From: Moraxellaceae bacterium
GTDB taxonomy: Bacteria; Pseudomonadota; Gammaproteobacteria; Pseudomonadales; Moraxellaceae
Length of the DNA stretch: 64,000 bases
Direction: 5' to 3'
Assembly: GCA_029237815.1 (NCBI GenBank)
Contig: JAQZBP010000003.1
Span: 310,001 to 374,000 of the forward strand
Positions 37,630 to 47,400 of the stretch are shown one piece after another. The translations under genes were made by a program, and so were the position numbers. The notes below the pieces were generated by a model, which was given only the letters and a program-made list of their open reading frames with translations, was not told where the DNA came from and searched no databases. Position 1 is the stretch's first letter, and every line of letters starts with the position of its first letter.

Positions 37630-38793
37630 ATGAGAGAAGCCGTCATCATCGACGCCGTGCGCACGCCCATCGGCCGCGGCCATCCGGAAAAAGGCGCGTT
37701 GCGCGGCTGGCATCCGGTGAAGCTGTATGCCCACACCATCGATGCGCTGCTTGCGCGCACCGGCCTGCTGCCGGCGAAGGTGAGCGAGCTCGTCACCGGC
37801 TGCGTCACCGCGCGCGGTGAGCAGGGCAACAACGTCTCGCGCCTGGCCGGCCTGCTCTCCGGGCTGCCGCCGACCACCAATGCCTTCACCGTGGTGCGCG
37901 CCTGCGGCTCCTCGCAGGAGGCCGTGCACCTGGCCGCGCTCAAGGTGCTGGCGGGCGACGCCGACTACGTAATCGCCGGCGGCGTGGAATCCATGGGCCG
38001 CGTGCCGATGTTTTCCGACATCGGCACGCACGACAACGTGAACCCGGACCTGAAGGCGAAGTACGAGATCATCCACCAGGGCGAATCCGCGGAGCGCCTG
38101 TGCGAGATCCACAAGCTGACGCAGAAGGACCTGGACGAGTTCGCCGTGGAATCGCACCGCCGCGCCTGGGCGGCGCAGCAGGCCGGCTGGTTCCGTGCGC
38201 AGATCGCGCCCGTGACGGCGCTGGACGCCGCCGGCCACGCCATCGAACTGGCGCAGGACGAAGGCATCCGCGAACACGTGGACGCGGCGAAGATGGCCGC
38301 CCTGCCCCGGCCCTTCCGCCCCGGCACCGGTCTCGTGTCGGCTGGCAACGCCTCGCAGATCGCCGATGGCGCCGGCGCGCTGCTGATCGCCGACCGCGCC
38401 AGTGCGGAACAGGACGGGCTGCGGCCGCGCGCACGCATCGTGGCGCGCGCCTGCGCCGCCGGCGATCCCACGCTGGCGCTGCTGGAGGTGATTCCCGCCA
38501 CGCTGCAGGTGCTGGCCCGCGCGGGGCTCACGCTCGCCGAGATCGACCTGTTCGAGGTGAACGAGGCTTTCGCGCCGGTGCCGCTGATCTGGATGCGCGA
38601 GCTCGGCATTCCTACGGCGAAGGTGAACGTGAACGGCGGCGCCATTGCGCACGGCCATCCGCTTGGCGCCACCGGCGCCATCCTCATGGGCAAGCTGCTG
38701 AACGAACTGGAGCGTCGCGGCGCGCGCTACGGGCTGCAGACCATGTGCATCGCGCAGGGCATGGCCACGGCGACGATCATCGAGCGGCTGTAG
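37630..38793 (+). CDS. Thiolase (acetyl-CoA C-acyltransferase family)
   Basis: A 387-residue enzyme that cleaves 3-ketoacyl-CoA with CoA. The opening VIIDAVRTPIGRG and the nucleophile cysteine in RACGSSQEAVHLAA are standard. The histidine motif NVNGGAIAHGHPLGATGA is intact. The second active-site cysteine region reads MCIAQGMA, whereas the usual pattern is CxGxGxG, so its surroundings are altered. Start ATG at 37630; the upstream extension of the frame has no family likeness. It lies behind an SDR dehydrogenase in the same direction. Confidence 0.88.
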   Translation: MREAVIIDAVRTPIGRGHPEKGALRGWHPVKLYAHTIDALLARTGLLPAKVSELVTGCVTARGEQGNNVSRLAGLLSGLPPTTNAFTVVRACGSSQEAVHLAALKVLAGDADYVIAGGVESMGRVPMFSDIGTHDNVNPDLKAKYEIIHQGESAERLCEIHKLTQKDLDEFAVESHRRAWAAQQAGWFRAQIAPVTALDAAGHAIELAQDEGIREHVDAAKMAALPRPFRPGTGLVSAGNASQIADGAGALLIADRASAEQDGLRPRARIVARACAAGDPTLALLEVIPATLQVLARAGLTLAEIDLFEVNEAFAPVPLIWMRELGIPTAKVNVNGGAIAHGHPLGATGAILMGKLLNELERRGARYGLQTMCIAQGMATATIIERL

Positions 38794-39092
38794 GCTGGCG
38801 TGTGTGGCCAAGGGAGCCTGCGCTGATACGCGGCCTCCGGCCGTAGCAGTGAGCCGAGCAACGTCGTGATGCAGAAACACGTGATCCTCTGACGTCGATT
38901 CTGGCCATCCCTGTCCCGCTTCTTGGCTCCCTGCGCCGACCGGCTCATGCCTGACTGGCCATGACTGCTATACCCGTGCATGCCTGCCACCGCGCGTGCC
39001 ACCGGCGCCTCATCGCCCGCTTGCAACGGCCGCGCTCGCGGTCGGGCCAAAACGGCCGGCTTCCGCTAGAATTCAGGGCATCCGGAGTGCCC

Positions 39093-39488
39093 ATGAAGAT
39101 CGCCCTGCTCGTCACCGCCCCGCCCCACCATGAAAACGCCTGGCATGCCCTGCAATTCTGCCGGGCGGCGCTGGCACGCGGCCATGCCGTGCCGCGCGTA
39201 TTCTTCTACGGCGAAGGCGCCGGCCACGGCAACCTGCTGCTGCTGCCGCCGCAGGACGAGGCCCATGTCAGCCGCGACTGGGGGCGCCTTGCCGAGGCGC
39301 ACGCCATCGAGCTCGTCGTCTGCGTCGCCGCCGCGCTGAAGCGTGGCGTCATGGATGCCGACACCGCCCGGCGCGAAGATAAGCCCGTCGCCAACCTCGC
39401 ACCCGGCTTCCTGATCTCTGGCCTCGGCCAGCTCGCCGAAGCCATGCTCGAGGCCGATCGCCTGGTCAGCTTCCCGGGGGCGACATGA
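39093..39488 (+). CDS. tusD: Sulfurtransferase complex subunit TusD
   Basis: A 131-residue DsrE-family protein. It carries the persulfide-forming cysteine in VVCVAAALKRGV and the typical N-terminus (KIALLVTAPPHHENAW). TusBCD receives sulfur from TusA and passes it to TusE for 2-thiouridine formation at tRNA position 34. Its stop overlaps the tusC start by four bases (ATGA), so the genes are translationally coupled. Confidence 0.92.
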   Translation: MKIALLVTAPPHHENAWHALQFCRAALARGHAVPRVFFYGEGAGHGNLLLLPPQDEAHVSRDWGRLAEAHAIELVVCVAAALKRGVMDADTARREDKPVANLAPGFLISGLGQLAEAMLEADRLVSFPGAT

Positions 39489-39841
39489 AGCGCGTCCTGT
39501 TCATCCAGCACCGCGCGCCCTACGGCAGCGAATCGCCGCAGGAGCAGATCGACGCCCAGCTCGTCGCCGCCACCTTCGGCCTGCGCGTCAGCGTGCTCTT
39601 CCAGGACGATGGCGTCTGGCAGCTGCTCTCGCAGCAGGACGGCAAGGCCCTGGAGCGGCGCACCCTGGGCGCGCAGCTGCAGGCGCTGGAGCTCTACGAG
39701 ATCAGCGATTTCTACGCGGATGCCGCCGCGCTCGACGAGCGTGGCCTGGAACCGGGCCAGCTGTCCCTGCCGGTGCGCGTGCTCGACGCCGCCGCCCTCA
39801 AGACCCTGATCGCCGAACACGACCTGGTGCTGCGCTTCTGA
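39485..39841 (+). CDS. tusC: Sulfurtransferase complex subunit TusC
   Basis: A 118-residue DsrF-family protein with the usual opening (KRVLFIQHRAPYGSESPQEQID) and no redox cysteine, as expected of TusC. It is the structural partner in the TusBCD heterohexamer. It overlaps tusD by four bases and tusB by one base. Confidence 0.92.
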   Translation: MKRVLFIQHRAPYGSESPQEQIDAQLVAATFGLRVSVLFQDDGVWQLLSQQDGKALERRTLGAQLQALELYEISDFYADAAALDERGLEPGQLSLPVRVLDAAALKTLIAEHDLVLRF

Positions 39842-40119
39842 TGACGACCCTGCACATCCTTCACCGCCTCGAACAAGGCCGCCTGCCTGGCGCATTGCAG
39901 CGCAGTCTCGGCCCCGACGACGCCCTGCTGCTCTGCGGCGACGGCGTCTATGCCGCGCTCTCCGCGCGCCACGAGCTGCCGCCGCAGTGCCACGCGCTGC
40001 ACGACGACGTGCGTGCCCGCGGCCTGTTGCCGCAGTGGCCGGCCGACGTGCGTCTCGTCGACCACGGCGCCTTCGTCGACCTCTGCGTGCTACACGCCTG
40101 CTCGCTGAGCTGGGGCTGA
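39841..40119 (+). CDS. tusB: Sulfurtransferase complex subunit TusB
   Basis: A 92-residue DsrH-family protein (LHILHRLEQGRLPGALQRSL, then LLCGDGVYAAL and VDLCVLHACSLSWG). It starts on the last base of the tusC stop and ends six bases before tusE. It completes the TusBCD complex. Confidence 0.9.
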   Translation: MTTLHILHRLEQGRLPGALQRSLGPDDALLLCGDGVYAALSARHELPPQCHALHDDVRARGLLPQWPADVRLVDHGAFVDLCVLHACSLSWG

Positions 40120-40125
40120 ACCGGC

Positions 40126-40446
40126 GTGGCCGCCCTCGATCCCCTGCTCGACCCGGACGGCTACCTGCGCGACCACAGCGCCTGGAACGAGGACCTTGCC
40201 GTCGCGCTCGCCGCGCGCGACGCCCTCCTGCTGACGCCCGCGCACTGGGAAATCCTGCATGCGCTGCGCCGCTTCTATACCCGTTACGAGCTGTCGCCGG
40301 CGACACGTCCGCTGCTGAAGTACCTGGCGCAGGAACTGGGCCCGGAGAAGGCCACCAGCATTTATGTCATGCAGCTCTTCCCCGGCACGCCGGCCAAGAC
40401 CATCGCGCGCATCGCGGGCCTGCCGAAACCGCCGAACTGCATCTGA
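40126..40446 (+). CDS. tusE: TusE/DsrC-family sulfur relay protein
   Basis: A 106-residue protein with a GTG start at 40126 behind a GGGG ribosome site. It shows the DsrC/TusE sequence DGYLRDHSAWNEDLAVALAA, a helical middle, and the C-terminal arm GLPKPPNCI with the penultimate conserved cysteine (Cys105). The second cysteine of dissimilatory DsrC proteins is absent, which marks it as the tRNA-thiolation TusE rather than a sulfite-reductase partner. It passes persulfide sulfur to MnmA. Confidence 0.9.
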   Translation: MAALDPLLDPDGYLRDHSAWNEDLAVALAARDALLLTPAHWEILHALRRFYTRYELSPATRPLLKYLAQELGPEKATSIYVMQLFPGTPAKTIARIAGLPKPPNCI

Positions 40447-40518
40447 AGTTGACCGCGGCGCACGTCCGCTCCCGTCGCGGCATACAATGACTGCCTGCCA
40501 CCGCCTACAGGTCCCGAC

Positions 40519-41529
40519 ATGGTGATGAAGAACCTCTACCGCGACGCCGAGCATCCCTTCGCGCAGTACATCCGCATCATCGGCAAGGGCAAGACCGGCG
40601 CACGCTCGCTCAGCTTCGACGAAGCCCGCGCCGCCATGGGCATGATCCTGCGCGGCGAGGTGCTGGACGTGCAGCTCGGCGCCTTCCTCATGCTGCTGCG
40701 CGTGAAGGAGGAAACGCCGGAGGAGCTGGCCGGCTTCGTCGCCGCCGCGCGCGAGGCCATGGCGGCGCCGCGCGACATCGCCGTCGACCTCGACTGGTCC
40801 AGCTATGCCGGCAAGCGCAAGCACTATCCCTGGTTCCTGCTGGCGGTGAAGCTGCTGGTGGCGAACGGCGTGCGCGTCTTCATGCACGGCGCCAGCGGCC
40901 ACACGCTGAACCGGCTGTACACGGAGGACGTGCTGCCGCTGCTCGGCCTGCGCCGTTGCGCGGACTGGAATGAAGCGCGCGCCGCCATCGCCGCCGACGG
41001 CTTCGCCTACCTGCCGCTCGACGCGCTCTGCCCACCACTCGGTGCGATGATCGGCCTGCGCAATGTCATGGGCCTGCGCTCGCCGGTGCACACGCTGGCG
41101 CGCCTGCTCAATCCGCTGGATGCGCCGTACGTGATGCAGGCCATCTTCCATCCCGCCTACCGCGCGTCGCACCAGGCCGCCGCCGCCCTCCTCGGCTATC
41201 GCGACAGCTGCGTGATCAAGGGCGAAGGCGGCGAGATCGAGCGCAACCCGGACGGCAGCTGCCTGGCGCTGCGCCTCGTCAACGGCGAAAAGCAGGAAGA
41301 GGAATGGCCGATGCTGTTCCCGACACGACATGCCCCGGAGGACGCCTTCGTGCTGGACGACTTCCTCGCCGTGTGGCGCGGCGAGAAGGCGCACGAGTAC
41401 GGCGAGATGGCCGTGGTCGGCACGCTCGCCCTCGCGCTGCGTACCCTGCGCCGTGCCACAAGCCAGGACGAAGCGCTGGCCATGGCGCGCGCCTGGTGGC
41501 AGGCCCGTGACCGCAGCGCACTCGCGTGA
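40519..41529 (+). CDS. ybiB: YbiB/TrpD2-like glycosyltransferase-family protein
   Basis: A 336-residue relative of anthranilate phosphoribosyltransferase. The N-terminal helical domain (SLSFDEARAAMGMILRGEV) and the EETPEELAGFVAAAREAM block are as in TrpD. The phosphoribosyl-binding loop of true TrpD is not conserved; HGASGHTLN stands at its position. E. coli YbiB is reported to bind nucleic acids rather than make tryptophan. Its place behind tusE matches the Pseudomonas arrangement. No trp genes are nearby. Confidence 0.82.
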   Translation: MVMKNLYRDAEHPFAQYIRIIGKGKTGARSLSFDEARAAMGMILRGEVLDVQLGAFLMLLRVKEETPEELAGFVAAAREAMAAPRDIAVDLDWSSYAGKRKHYPWFLLAVKLLVANGVRVFMHGASGHTLNRLYTEDVLPLLGLRRCADWNEARAAIAADGFAYLPLDALCPPLGAMIGLRNVMGLRSPVHTLARLLNPLDAPYVMQAIFHPAYRASHQAAAALLGYRDSCVIKGEGGEIERNPDGSCLALRLVNGEKQEEEWPMLFPTRHAPEDAFVLDDFLAVWRGEKAHEYGEMAVVGTLALALRTLRRATSQDEALAMARAWWQARDRSALA

Positions 41530-41583
41530 ATCCGCCGCTCCGGCCCGGCCTTAACGCTTCGCGGCGGAACGGCCAGAAATAAA

Positions 41584-41614
41584 AAAGGCGCCATCAGGCG
41601 CCCTTTCCTTTTTT
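41584..41614. terminator. Bidirectional terminator between ybiB-like gene and autotransporter
   Basis: The stem GGCGCC (41587-41592) with GGCGCC (41597-41602), extended by A/T pairs, has an ATCA loop. CCTTTTTT follows on the plus strand and TTTTTTATTT on the minus strand, so it serves both convergent genes. Confidence 0.85.
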
Positions 41615-41627
41615 GCAACCGCCGCGA

Positions 41628-44183
41628 TCAGAACGGCATGCGCAGCTTCAGCGACGCCGTATCGGCGGTGAAGGTATCGCGATCCTCGAACTCGTAGAGC
41701 GCGTTGATCTCGACGCCCTTCGCCGTCACATAGCGATAGCCGATGCCGGCATTGAGCACGGTCGACTCCGGCGTCGCGCCTTCGCTGATGAAGGTCGGGC
41801 CGTTGCCCGACAGCGTGGCCGTGGCCGTGGCCGCGTCCAGCGTGTCGTAGCCGATGCCGGCATTCACCAACAACGTGCCATGGCCGCCCAGGCCCACTTC
41901 CAGGCCCAGCTTCGCCTGACCCAGCAGTGCGCTGTCGGAGCGGCCCTGCACGCTCAGGTCATAGGCGCCGGCGCCGGTCTCGGTGTAGCCGTCCAGGTGC
42001 ACCTGGCGGTAGCGCGCCTGCAGCGAGGGCAGCAGCGCGAGGCCACTCGTCATCGCGACGCGGCGCGTGAGGCCGACGCCCAGCGTGGACTGCCTGCCAT
42101 CGTAGCTGGCGCTGGCGATGCTGGAGGCAAAGCCCACGCGGCGGGTGCTGTCGATGCCGTTGACGCCGTGGCTGACATCGATGTCGAGTGAAGTGGAATC
42201 GCTCAGGGCCTTGCTGCCGTAGAGCGTGAATTGCAGCGAATCGATGCGCAGCGAGGAGCTGTCGTTGTCGGCGTCGGTGCGGGCGGAAGCCACTGCAACG
42301 CCGAGACGCCAGTCGTCGCCGACACTGCCGTCGAGGCCGAGCACGAAGCCGGCGCTGTCGGCTTCGAAGCCATCGATGCTGGCGACGGTCTCCTGCTCCG
42401 CGCTGCCGATGAAGGTCTTCAGCCATAGGCCGTTGCGGGCGACGTCATCCCCCGAGGCAGCGCCGGTTTCGGCCTGGCGCGCCTGCACCACCTCGCCGAT
42501 GCGCTGGCTCGCACCCTGTGCGGCGCGACCGGCGGCGCCGGTGAGCGCCGGATTCAACTGGCGCACGATGGCCGCGGCGGCGGGGGCTGTCGCGGCGCTG
42601 TTCAAGGCGCCGGCCAGGGCCGCGTACCGCGTACCTTGGCGGCCGCTGACGACGGCATCGACCAGGGCAAGCTGGCTGTCGGTGAGGGCCGCGTCACTTC
42701 CGGCGAGGGCGGTGGCGGCGTCCACGCGGGTCGCGACGAGGTCGATGCTGGTGGCGTCGCCGACGTTGGCAAAGCGCCAGAACGGACTGGAATCCACGAT
42801 GTCGTAGCCGCCGGCCGGCGCGACCAGCGAGCCGGCGGTGACCACATCCGCCAGCACGGTTCCCGTCGCGAGTTGCAGGGCCGGATCGAGCTGCACCACC
42901 AACCGGCCACCGGCGCCGAAGTCGGCCGTGCCGACAATGTCGATACGGCCAAAAGCCTGCGCGTCCCGCACGACGGTGGAAAGCTGCCCGCCAGCGCCCT
43001 GCGCATAGTGGCCGCCGACATGGCTGCCCTGCCCTGCGGCCAGCAGGATGTTGCCCGTGTTGAGCAGCGACACCGTCCCTCCCAGGTACACGTCCCCCGT
43101 GATGTCGCCGGCATTGGTCACCGTCCCGTCGCCGCTGGAGATCCGGATGCCATACACGTCCATCGCATCGCTGCCCGTGGCGACGATGCTGCCTGTGTTG
43201 ACGAAGATGGCGCCCGCCGCCAGCTGGCTGACATACACGCCAAAGGCGGATCCGGTGGCGCTGGCGTTGGCGGAGGTGGCCGACGCCAGGATGCTGCCGC
43301 CGTTATCAAACGTGCTGGCGCTGTCCACGATGTACATGCACACGCCACATGCGCCGATCCAGCTGTCGCCACCCCTGACGGACGCGGCGATGGTGCCGGA
43401 GTTGGCGATGTAGGAATGGGTCAGCTTCCCGGTGCGGAAGCCATAGGCCTGCGCCGAGTCACTCACTGAATCGGCCGTGGCCACGATGGTGCCGGAGTTG
43501 GCGACCGTGGAGCCGCCGGAGAGGTCGTCGGTACCGATGCCATAGGCCTCCGCCCAGTCACTCACCGAACGGGCCGTGGCCGTGATGGTGCCGGAGTTGG
43601 TGACCATGGAGCCGCCGGAGAGGTCGTCGGTACCGATGCCATAGGCCTCCACCGAGCCACTCGCCGAATGGGCCGTGGCCGTGATGGTGCCGGAGTTGGT
43701 GACCATGGAGCCGCCGGAGAGATTGCCGGTACCGATTCCGAACACGGCAGCGCTGCTGCCGGTGGAGACCGCGACGTCGATGGCGCCGCCATTGCTGATC
43801 GAAGCGCCATCGGCCAGGCTGCCGGCGGAGAGGCCCCAGGCGTCGTCGGACTCGCGGCCCAGCACGGCCCCGACGGTGATATGTCCGGTGTTGCCAAGGC
43901 TGGCGTTCGTTATGGAGGTGGCGTTTATGCCGTAGTACTCGGCGGTGATGTTGCCCGAATTAACGAGGCTGGAGCTGGCCAGGTCCCCCGCATCAATGCC
44001 ATACGTCGTAGCAGTGCCGCTCCCGCCAATCACCGGAGTCACGGTGATCGTCCCGGTATTGATGATGATGCTGAGTCCATCCGCCGCCGCCACCGCCGGC
44101 ACCATTCCGGCCACGACGGCGGCGATGGAGTAGCTCAGGAGGGAACGCGTGAGGGCGGGCTTGCGGCGTGCGGGCATGGTCAT
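41628..44183 (-). CDS. Autotransporter (type Va secretion) with repetitive passenger
   Basis: An 851-residue protein from the ATG at 44183 (a second ATG at 44177 is possible). The signal peptide covers about residues 1-34 (ending PAVAAADG). The passenger (about 35-560) is rich in Gly, Ser, Thr and Asn with NSGTI-type turns, as in beta-helical passengers, and includes 33-residue repeats. The C-terminal ~270 residues form the autotransporter beta-barrel and end in the typical terminal phenylalanine (LKLRMPF). It is expected to place the passenger on the cell surface. No protease or lipase motif is seen, so adhesin-like use is the simplest guess. Confidence 0.88.
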   Translation of the reverse strand: MTMPARRKPALTRSLLSYSIAAVVAGMVPAVAAADGLSIIINTGTITVTPVIGGSGTATTYGIDAGDLASSSLVNSGNITAEYYGINATSITNASLGNTGHITVGAVLGRESDDAWGLSAGSLADGASISNGGAIDVAVSTGSSAAVFGIGTGNLSGGSMVTNSGTITATAHSASGSVEAYGIGTDDLSGGSMVTNSGTITATARSVSDWAEAYGIGTDDLSGGSTVANSGTIVATADSVSDSAQAYGFRTGKLTHSYIANSGTIAASVRGGDSWIGACGVCMYIVDSASTFDNGGSILASATSANASATGSAFGVYVSQLAAGAIFVNTGSIVATGSDAMDVYGIRISSGDGTVTNAGDITGDVYLGGTVSLLNTGNILLAAGQGSHVGGHYAQGAGGQLSTVVRDAQAFGRIDIVGTADFGAGGRLVVQLDPALQLATGTVLADVVTAGSLVAPAGGYDIVDSSPFWRFANVGDATSIDLVATRVDAATALAGSDAALTDSQLALVDAVVSGRQGTRYAALAGALNSAATAPAAAAIVRQLNPALTGAAGRAAQGASQRIGEVVQARQAETGAASGDDVARNGLWLKTFIGSAEQETVASIDGFEADSAGFVLGLDGSVGDDWRLGVAVASARTDADNDSSSLRIDSLQFTLYGSKALSDSTSLDIDVSHGVNGIDSTRRVGFASSIASASYDGRQSTLGVGLTRRVAMTSGLALLPSLQARYRQVHLDGYTETGAGAYDLSVQGRSDSALLGQAKLGLEVGLGGHGTLLVNAGIGYDTLDAATATATLSGNGPTFISEGATPESTVLNAGIGYRYVTAKGVEINALYEFEDRDTFTADTASLKLRMPF
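43430..43730 (-). repeat. 99-bp direct repeats coding for 33-residue units in the passenger
   Basis: At least three in-frame units share the pattern AYGIGTDDLSGGSMVTNSGT; the block GTACCGATGCCATAGG recurs at 43531 and 43630, 99 bases apart, and a diverged copy lies one period earlier. The two best copies are nearly identical in DNA. Confidence 0.85.
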
Positions 44184-44432
44184 TCCTTGTTGTCTGGTGC
44201 TTCCTGGAACCGAACGGCGCCAAAAGGGTCCTGTCGTCCCCCGGCGCGCGAAAGGTCGGACTATCGAGGGAGGGCCTCCTCCCGTCAACCCGCGCTTCAG
44301 GATCACCCGACACAAACGTCTGGTCGCCGGCGCACGTCGGCCCCTGTTCTTCACGCAACGACGCGCGACGGAGGCGCCCGCGCAGCAACCGTGGGACCGG
44401 CGCGCTCTGCCGCGCATGACGCCCCAATGAAA

Positions 44433-44454
44433 ACGCCCGGCCGGGGCCGGGCGT
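44433..44454 (-). terminator. Terminator of the large c-di-GMP gene
   Basis: A 10-bp stem (ACGCCCGGCC / GGCCGGGCGT) 26 bases past the stop on the minus strand, followed there by TTTT. Confidence 0.8.
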
Positions 44455-44479
44455 CAGAGCGAAGCCAAGCCGACCGCCG

Positions 44480-47400
44480 TCAGGTTTCCAGCCAGCGCGG
44501 CCGCTCGATGCCGTAGCCCTGCGCATGATCGACGCCGACCTCGCGCAGCCGCTGCAGCACCACTTCGTCCTCCACGTTCTCGGCCATGGTCGCGAGGCCG
44601 AAGAAATGCGCGAGCGCATGGATGGCGCGCACCATGATGTCGTCCGCGGCATCGCTGCCCATGCCGCGCACGAAGGCCCCGTCGATCTTCAGGAAATCCA
44701 GCGGCAGGTGGCGCAGGTGGTGGCAGGACAGATGGCCCGCGCCGAAATCGTCGAGCGCGAAGCGGCAGCCTATCCTGCGCAGCTCCTGCATGAGGTCCAC
44801 GGCGTCGGCCAGGTGCGTGATGGCGGCCGTCTCGGAAATCTCGAAGCAGAGTTTCTCCGGCGGAATGCCGTGCTCCAGCACGCGGTCGAGCAGGAAGCCC
44901 AGCGTCTGCGCCTCCGTCAGCGAGTGCGCCGACAAGTTGATGGAGACCATGCCGAGCCGCTCCAGCTCCGCAGGATGCTCCTTCAGCCAGCGCAGCGTGT
45001 GCTCCACCACCCAGCGGTCCACCGCCAGCATGCGGTTGTAGCGCTCGGCGGCCTGCACGAACTCGCTGGGGGGCAGGTTCTCGCCACCGTCCTCGCGCAT
45101 GCCGAGCAGGATCTCGTACTGCTCGCCCGTCGCGGCGCCCGCTGTTAGCGGCTGGATGCGCTGGCAGCGCAGCGCCAGGCGCTCGGCCTCCAGCGCCTCG
45201 TTGAGCTTGGCCACCCAGACCACCACGCCGTCGCGGCGTGCCCGCTCCTCGTTGCTGGGCTGGTAAGCCTGGATGCGGTTGCCGCCATGGCGGCGCGCCT
45301 CAGCACAGGCATCGCGCGCCGCGCGCAGCACCTGCGCCGGCGTGTCGCTGGTGTAGGTGATGTCGACCAGCCCCGCGCTCGCCGTGAGCTGGTAGATCTC
45401 GCCCTCGAAATTGAGACGCATGGCAGCCAGCTCGCCGAGACGCATGCTGAACAGCTGCTGCGCCTTGCCGAGCTCGCAGTCCTCGAGCAGCAGCGCGAAC
45501 TCGTCGTCCTGCAGACGCGCGACCATCATGCGCGGCGCCAGCGCCTTGCCGAGCAGGTGCGCGACGCTGCGCAGCAGCTCCTCCGCCACCGCCCGCGCGG
45601 TATTGTGGATGTCGTCGAACCGGTCGAGGCGTATGCAGGCGAGCACATGGTGCGCGCGCTGCCGCTTGGCGACGTCGAGCGCGCGCCCGACCTGGCGCAT
45701 GAATTCGGCGCCGTTGGCGAGGCCGGTGAGCGGATCGTGAGTCACCTGCCAGGCGAGACGCTCGTAGAGTCCGTAGCCGGCCGCCTCCAGGGCGTCGTCG
45801 ACCGGCGAGCGGCGCTCGCCGTCACAGGCCAGCACGTTGCCCGCATGCATCAGTGTCGCCAGTTCGCGGTCGCTGAAGCTGTTGGCCTTCACGCCGAGAC
45901 GGTTCACGAACAGGAAACGGGAGCCGTCGCCGCTGCGCCAGGCGAGGCGCAGGCACTCGGCCCCGGCGCCACGATGCCGCAACTCCAGCCAGTCGCCGGG
46001 CTGCAGGCGGTGGGTGCGCTCCAGCCATTTCTGCAGCCAGCGCTCGAGGCCGGCGTCGCCCTCGTCCTTGCGCGCCAGCACCTGCACCCACTCCACGTCG
46101 CCGAGCAGTCGCTGCGGACCGGAGAGGAGCTGCTTCAGCTCCACCACCGCCTGCTGCTGCAGGCGGCCGTTCACGTCGGCGCCCTCCTGCATGCCGGCCT
46201 TGAGCTGGCGCAGCAGTCCGCGCAGGTCGAAATGGCGGTGCACGTCGGCGGCGATGGCGAGAAGCTCGTCCAGCACGCCGGTGAACTCCTTCCAGCGCGC
46301 GCTGTGCTCGCCCTCGCGCAGGCCGGTGGTGACGAGCAGGTCGCGCCAGCCCGCTTCCAGCAGGGTCAGCACGGCCTGCGGCACCCGCTTGCCGGCGAGG
46401 CGCGCATCGAGCGCGTCCTGCACGCGCTGGCGCGCCACGGCGAGACGGTTCTCGCCCTCCGCCATCAGGCAGGCGCGCTCGGTATTGCGCCGGCAAGACT
46501 GCTCCAGCCACGCCGCCAGGGGCTCCAGCTCCTGCAGGACCGTGCCGAAGAGCTCGCGATCGCTGTCGAATTCGCGCGCAAGGCGCGTCACGAGCTCGTC
46601 GATGGACTTGCGCTGGCCGGCGGCCAGCGGGCAATCGCGCAGGCCGAGACGCGTCAACCGGTCGAGGATCTGCCGCAGCGGATGCTCGCGGTCCCGGTAG
46701 AAACCAGCGTCTGTGAGCAGCACGTAGAAAAGCGGCAGCTCGAGCCGGCGGAACCAGTCGCGCGCCGCCTCACCCTGCTGCTCGCCCTGCACCAGGTGCT
46801 GCACGATGCTTTCCGCAAACTGCTGCATGGCCAGCAGCGTGCTGCCAGCGGCGGGGCTGCCGGCATGCTGGGCCAGCTTTTCCAGCGCCGGCTTCCAGCC
46901 GTCGTGTGCCGCTTTCAGCATGGTGACGACGCGACTGGCCTCGGCGACCTCGAGCGGCAGCGTCGCCGCGCCTGCCATCGTTACGTCCGCCGATCCGGAC
47001 ACCTGCCGGTGCAGGGCCAGCAGCTGCCGGACGGCGTCCAGACCACCGCCCGTGCTGCCCGCTGCGACAGCGGCAGGCGGCCGCCCGGTGCGTTCCAGGA
47101 ATTCTGTCGCGCTCCGCGGAGGCGGCGGCTTGCCGCCCGGCTTGACCCGGGCCGCGGGTACGGCGGCGACGGTCGTAGCTCCCGTGGCACCGGAGTCGGT
47201 GGTCCCAGCGTCCACCTCAGGCGCCGGCGTCGTCGCCAGGCGCGGCAAGACATTGTTCTGCGCCAGCGTGCTGTTGAGCAGGTCGTAGAGGCCCGGCAAC
47301 CTTTCGATCACCGTCTCCTCAAAGCTGCGGTAGAGCAACTTTTCCACGGCGGGCGCCGGCTGCAGGCGGGCCAATACCGCCTGAAACGCCAGGCAGACCG

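Noticed and set aside
40519-41529. Anthranilate phosphoribosyltransferase TrpD
   Set aside because: The phosphoribosyl-diphosphate loop is not conserved and there are no trp genes nearby; its place after tusE fits YbiB.
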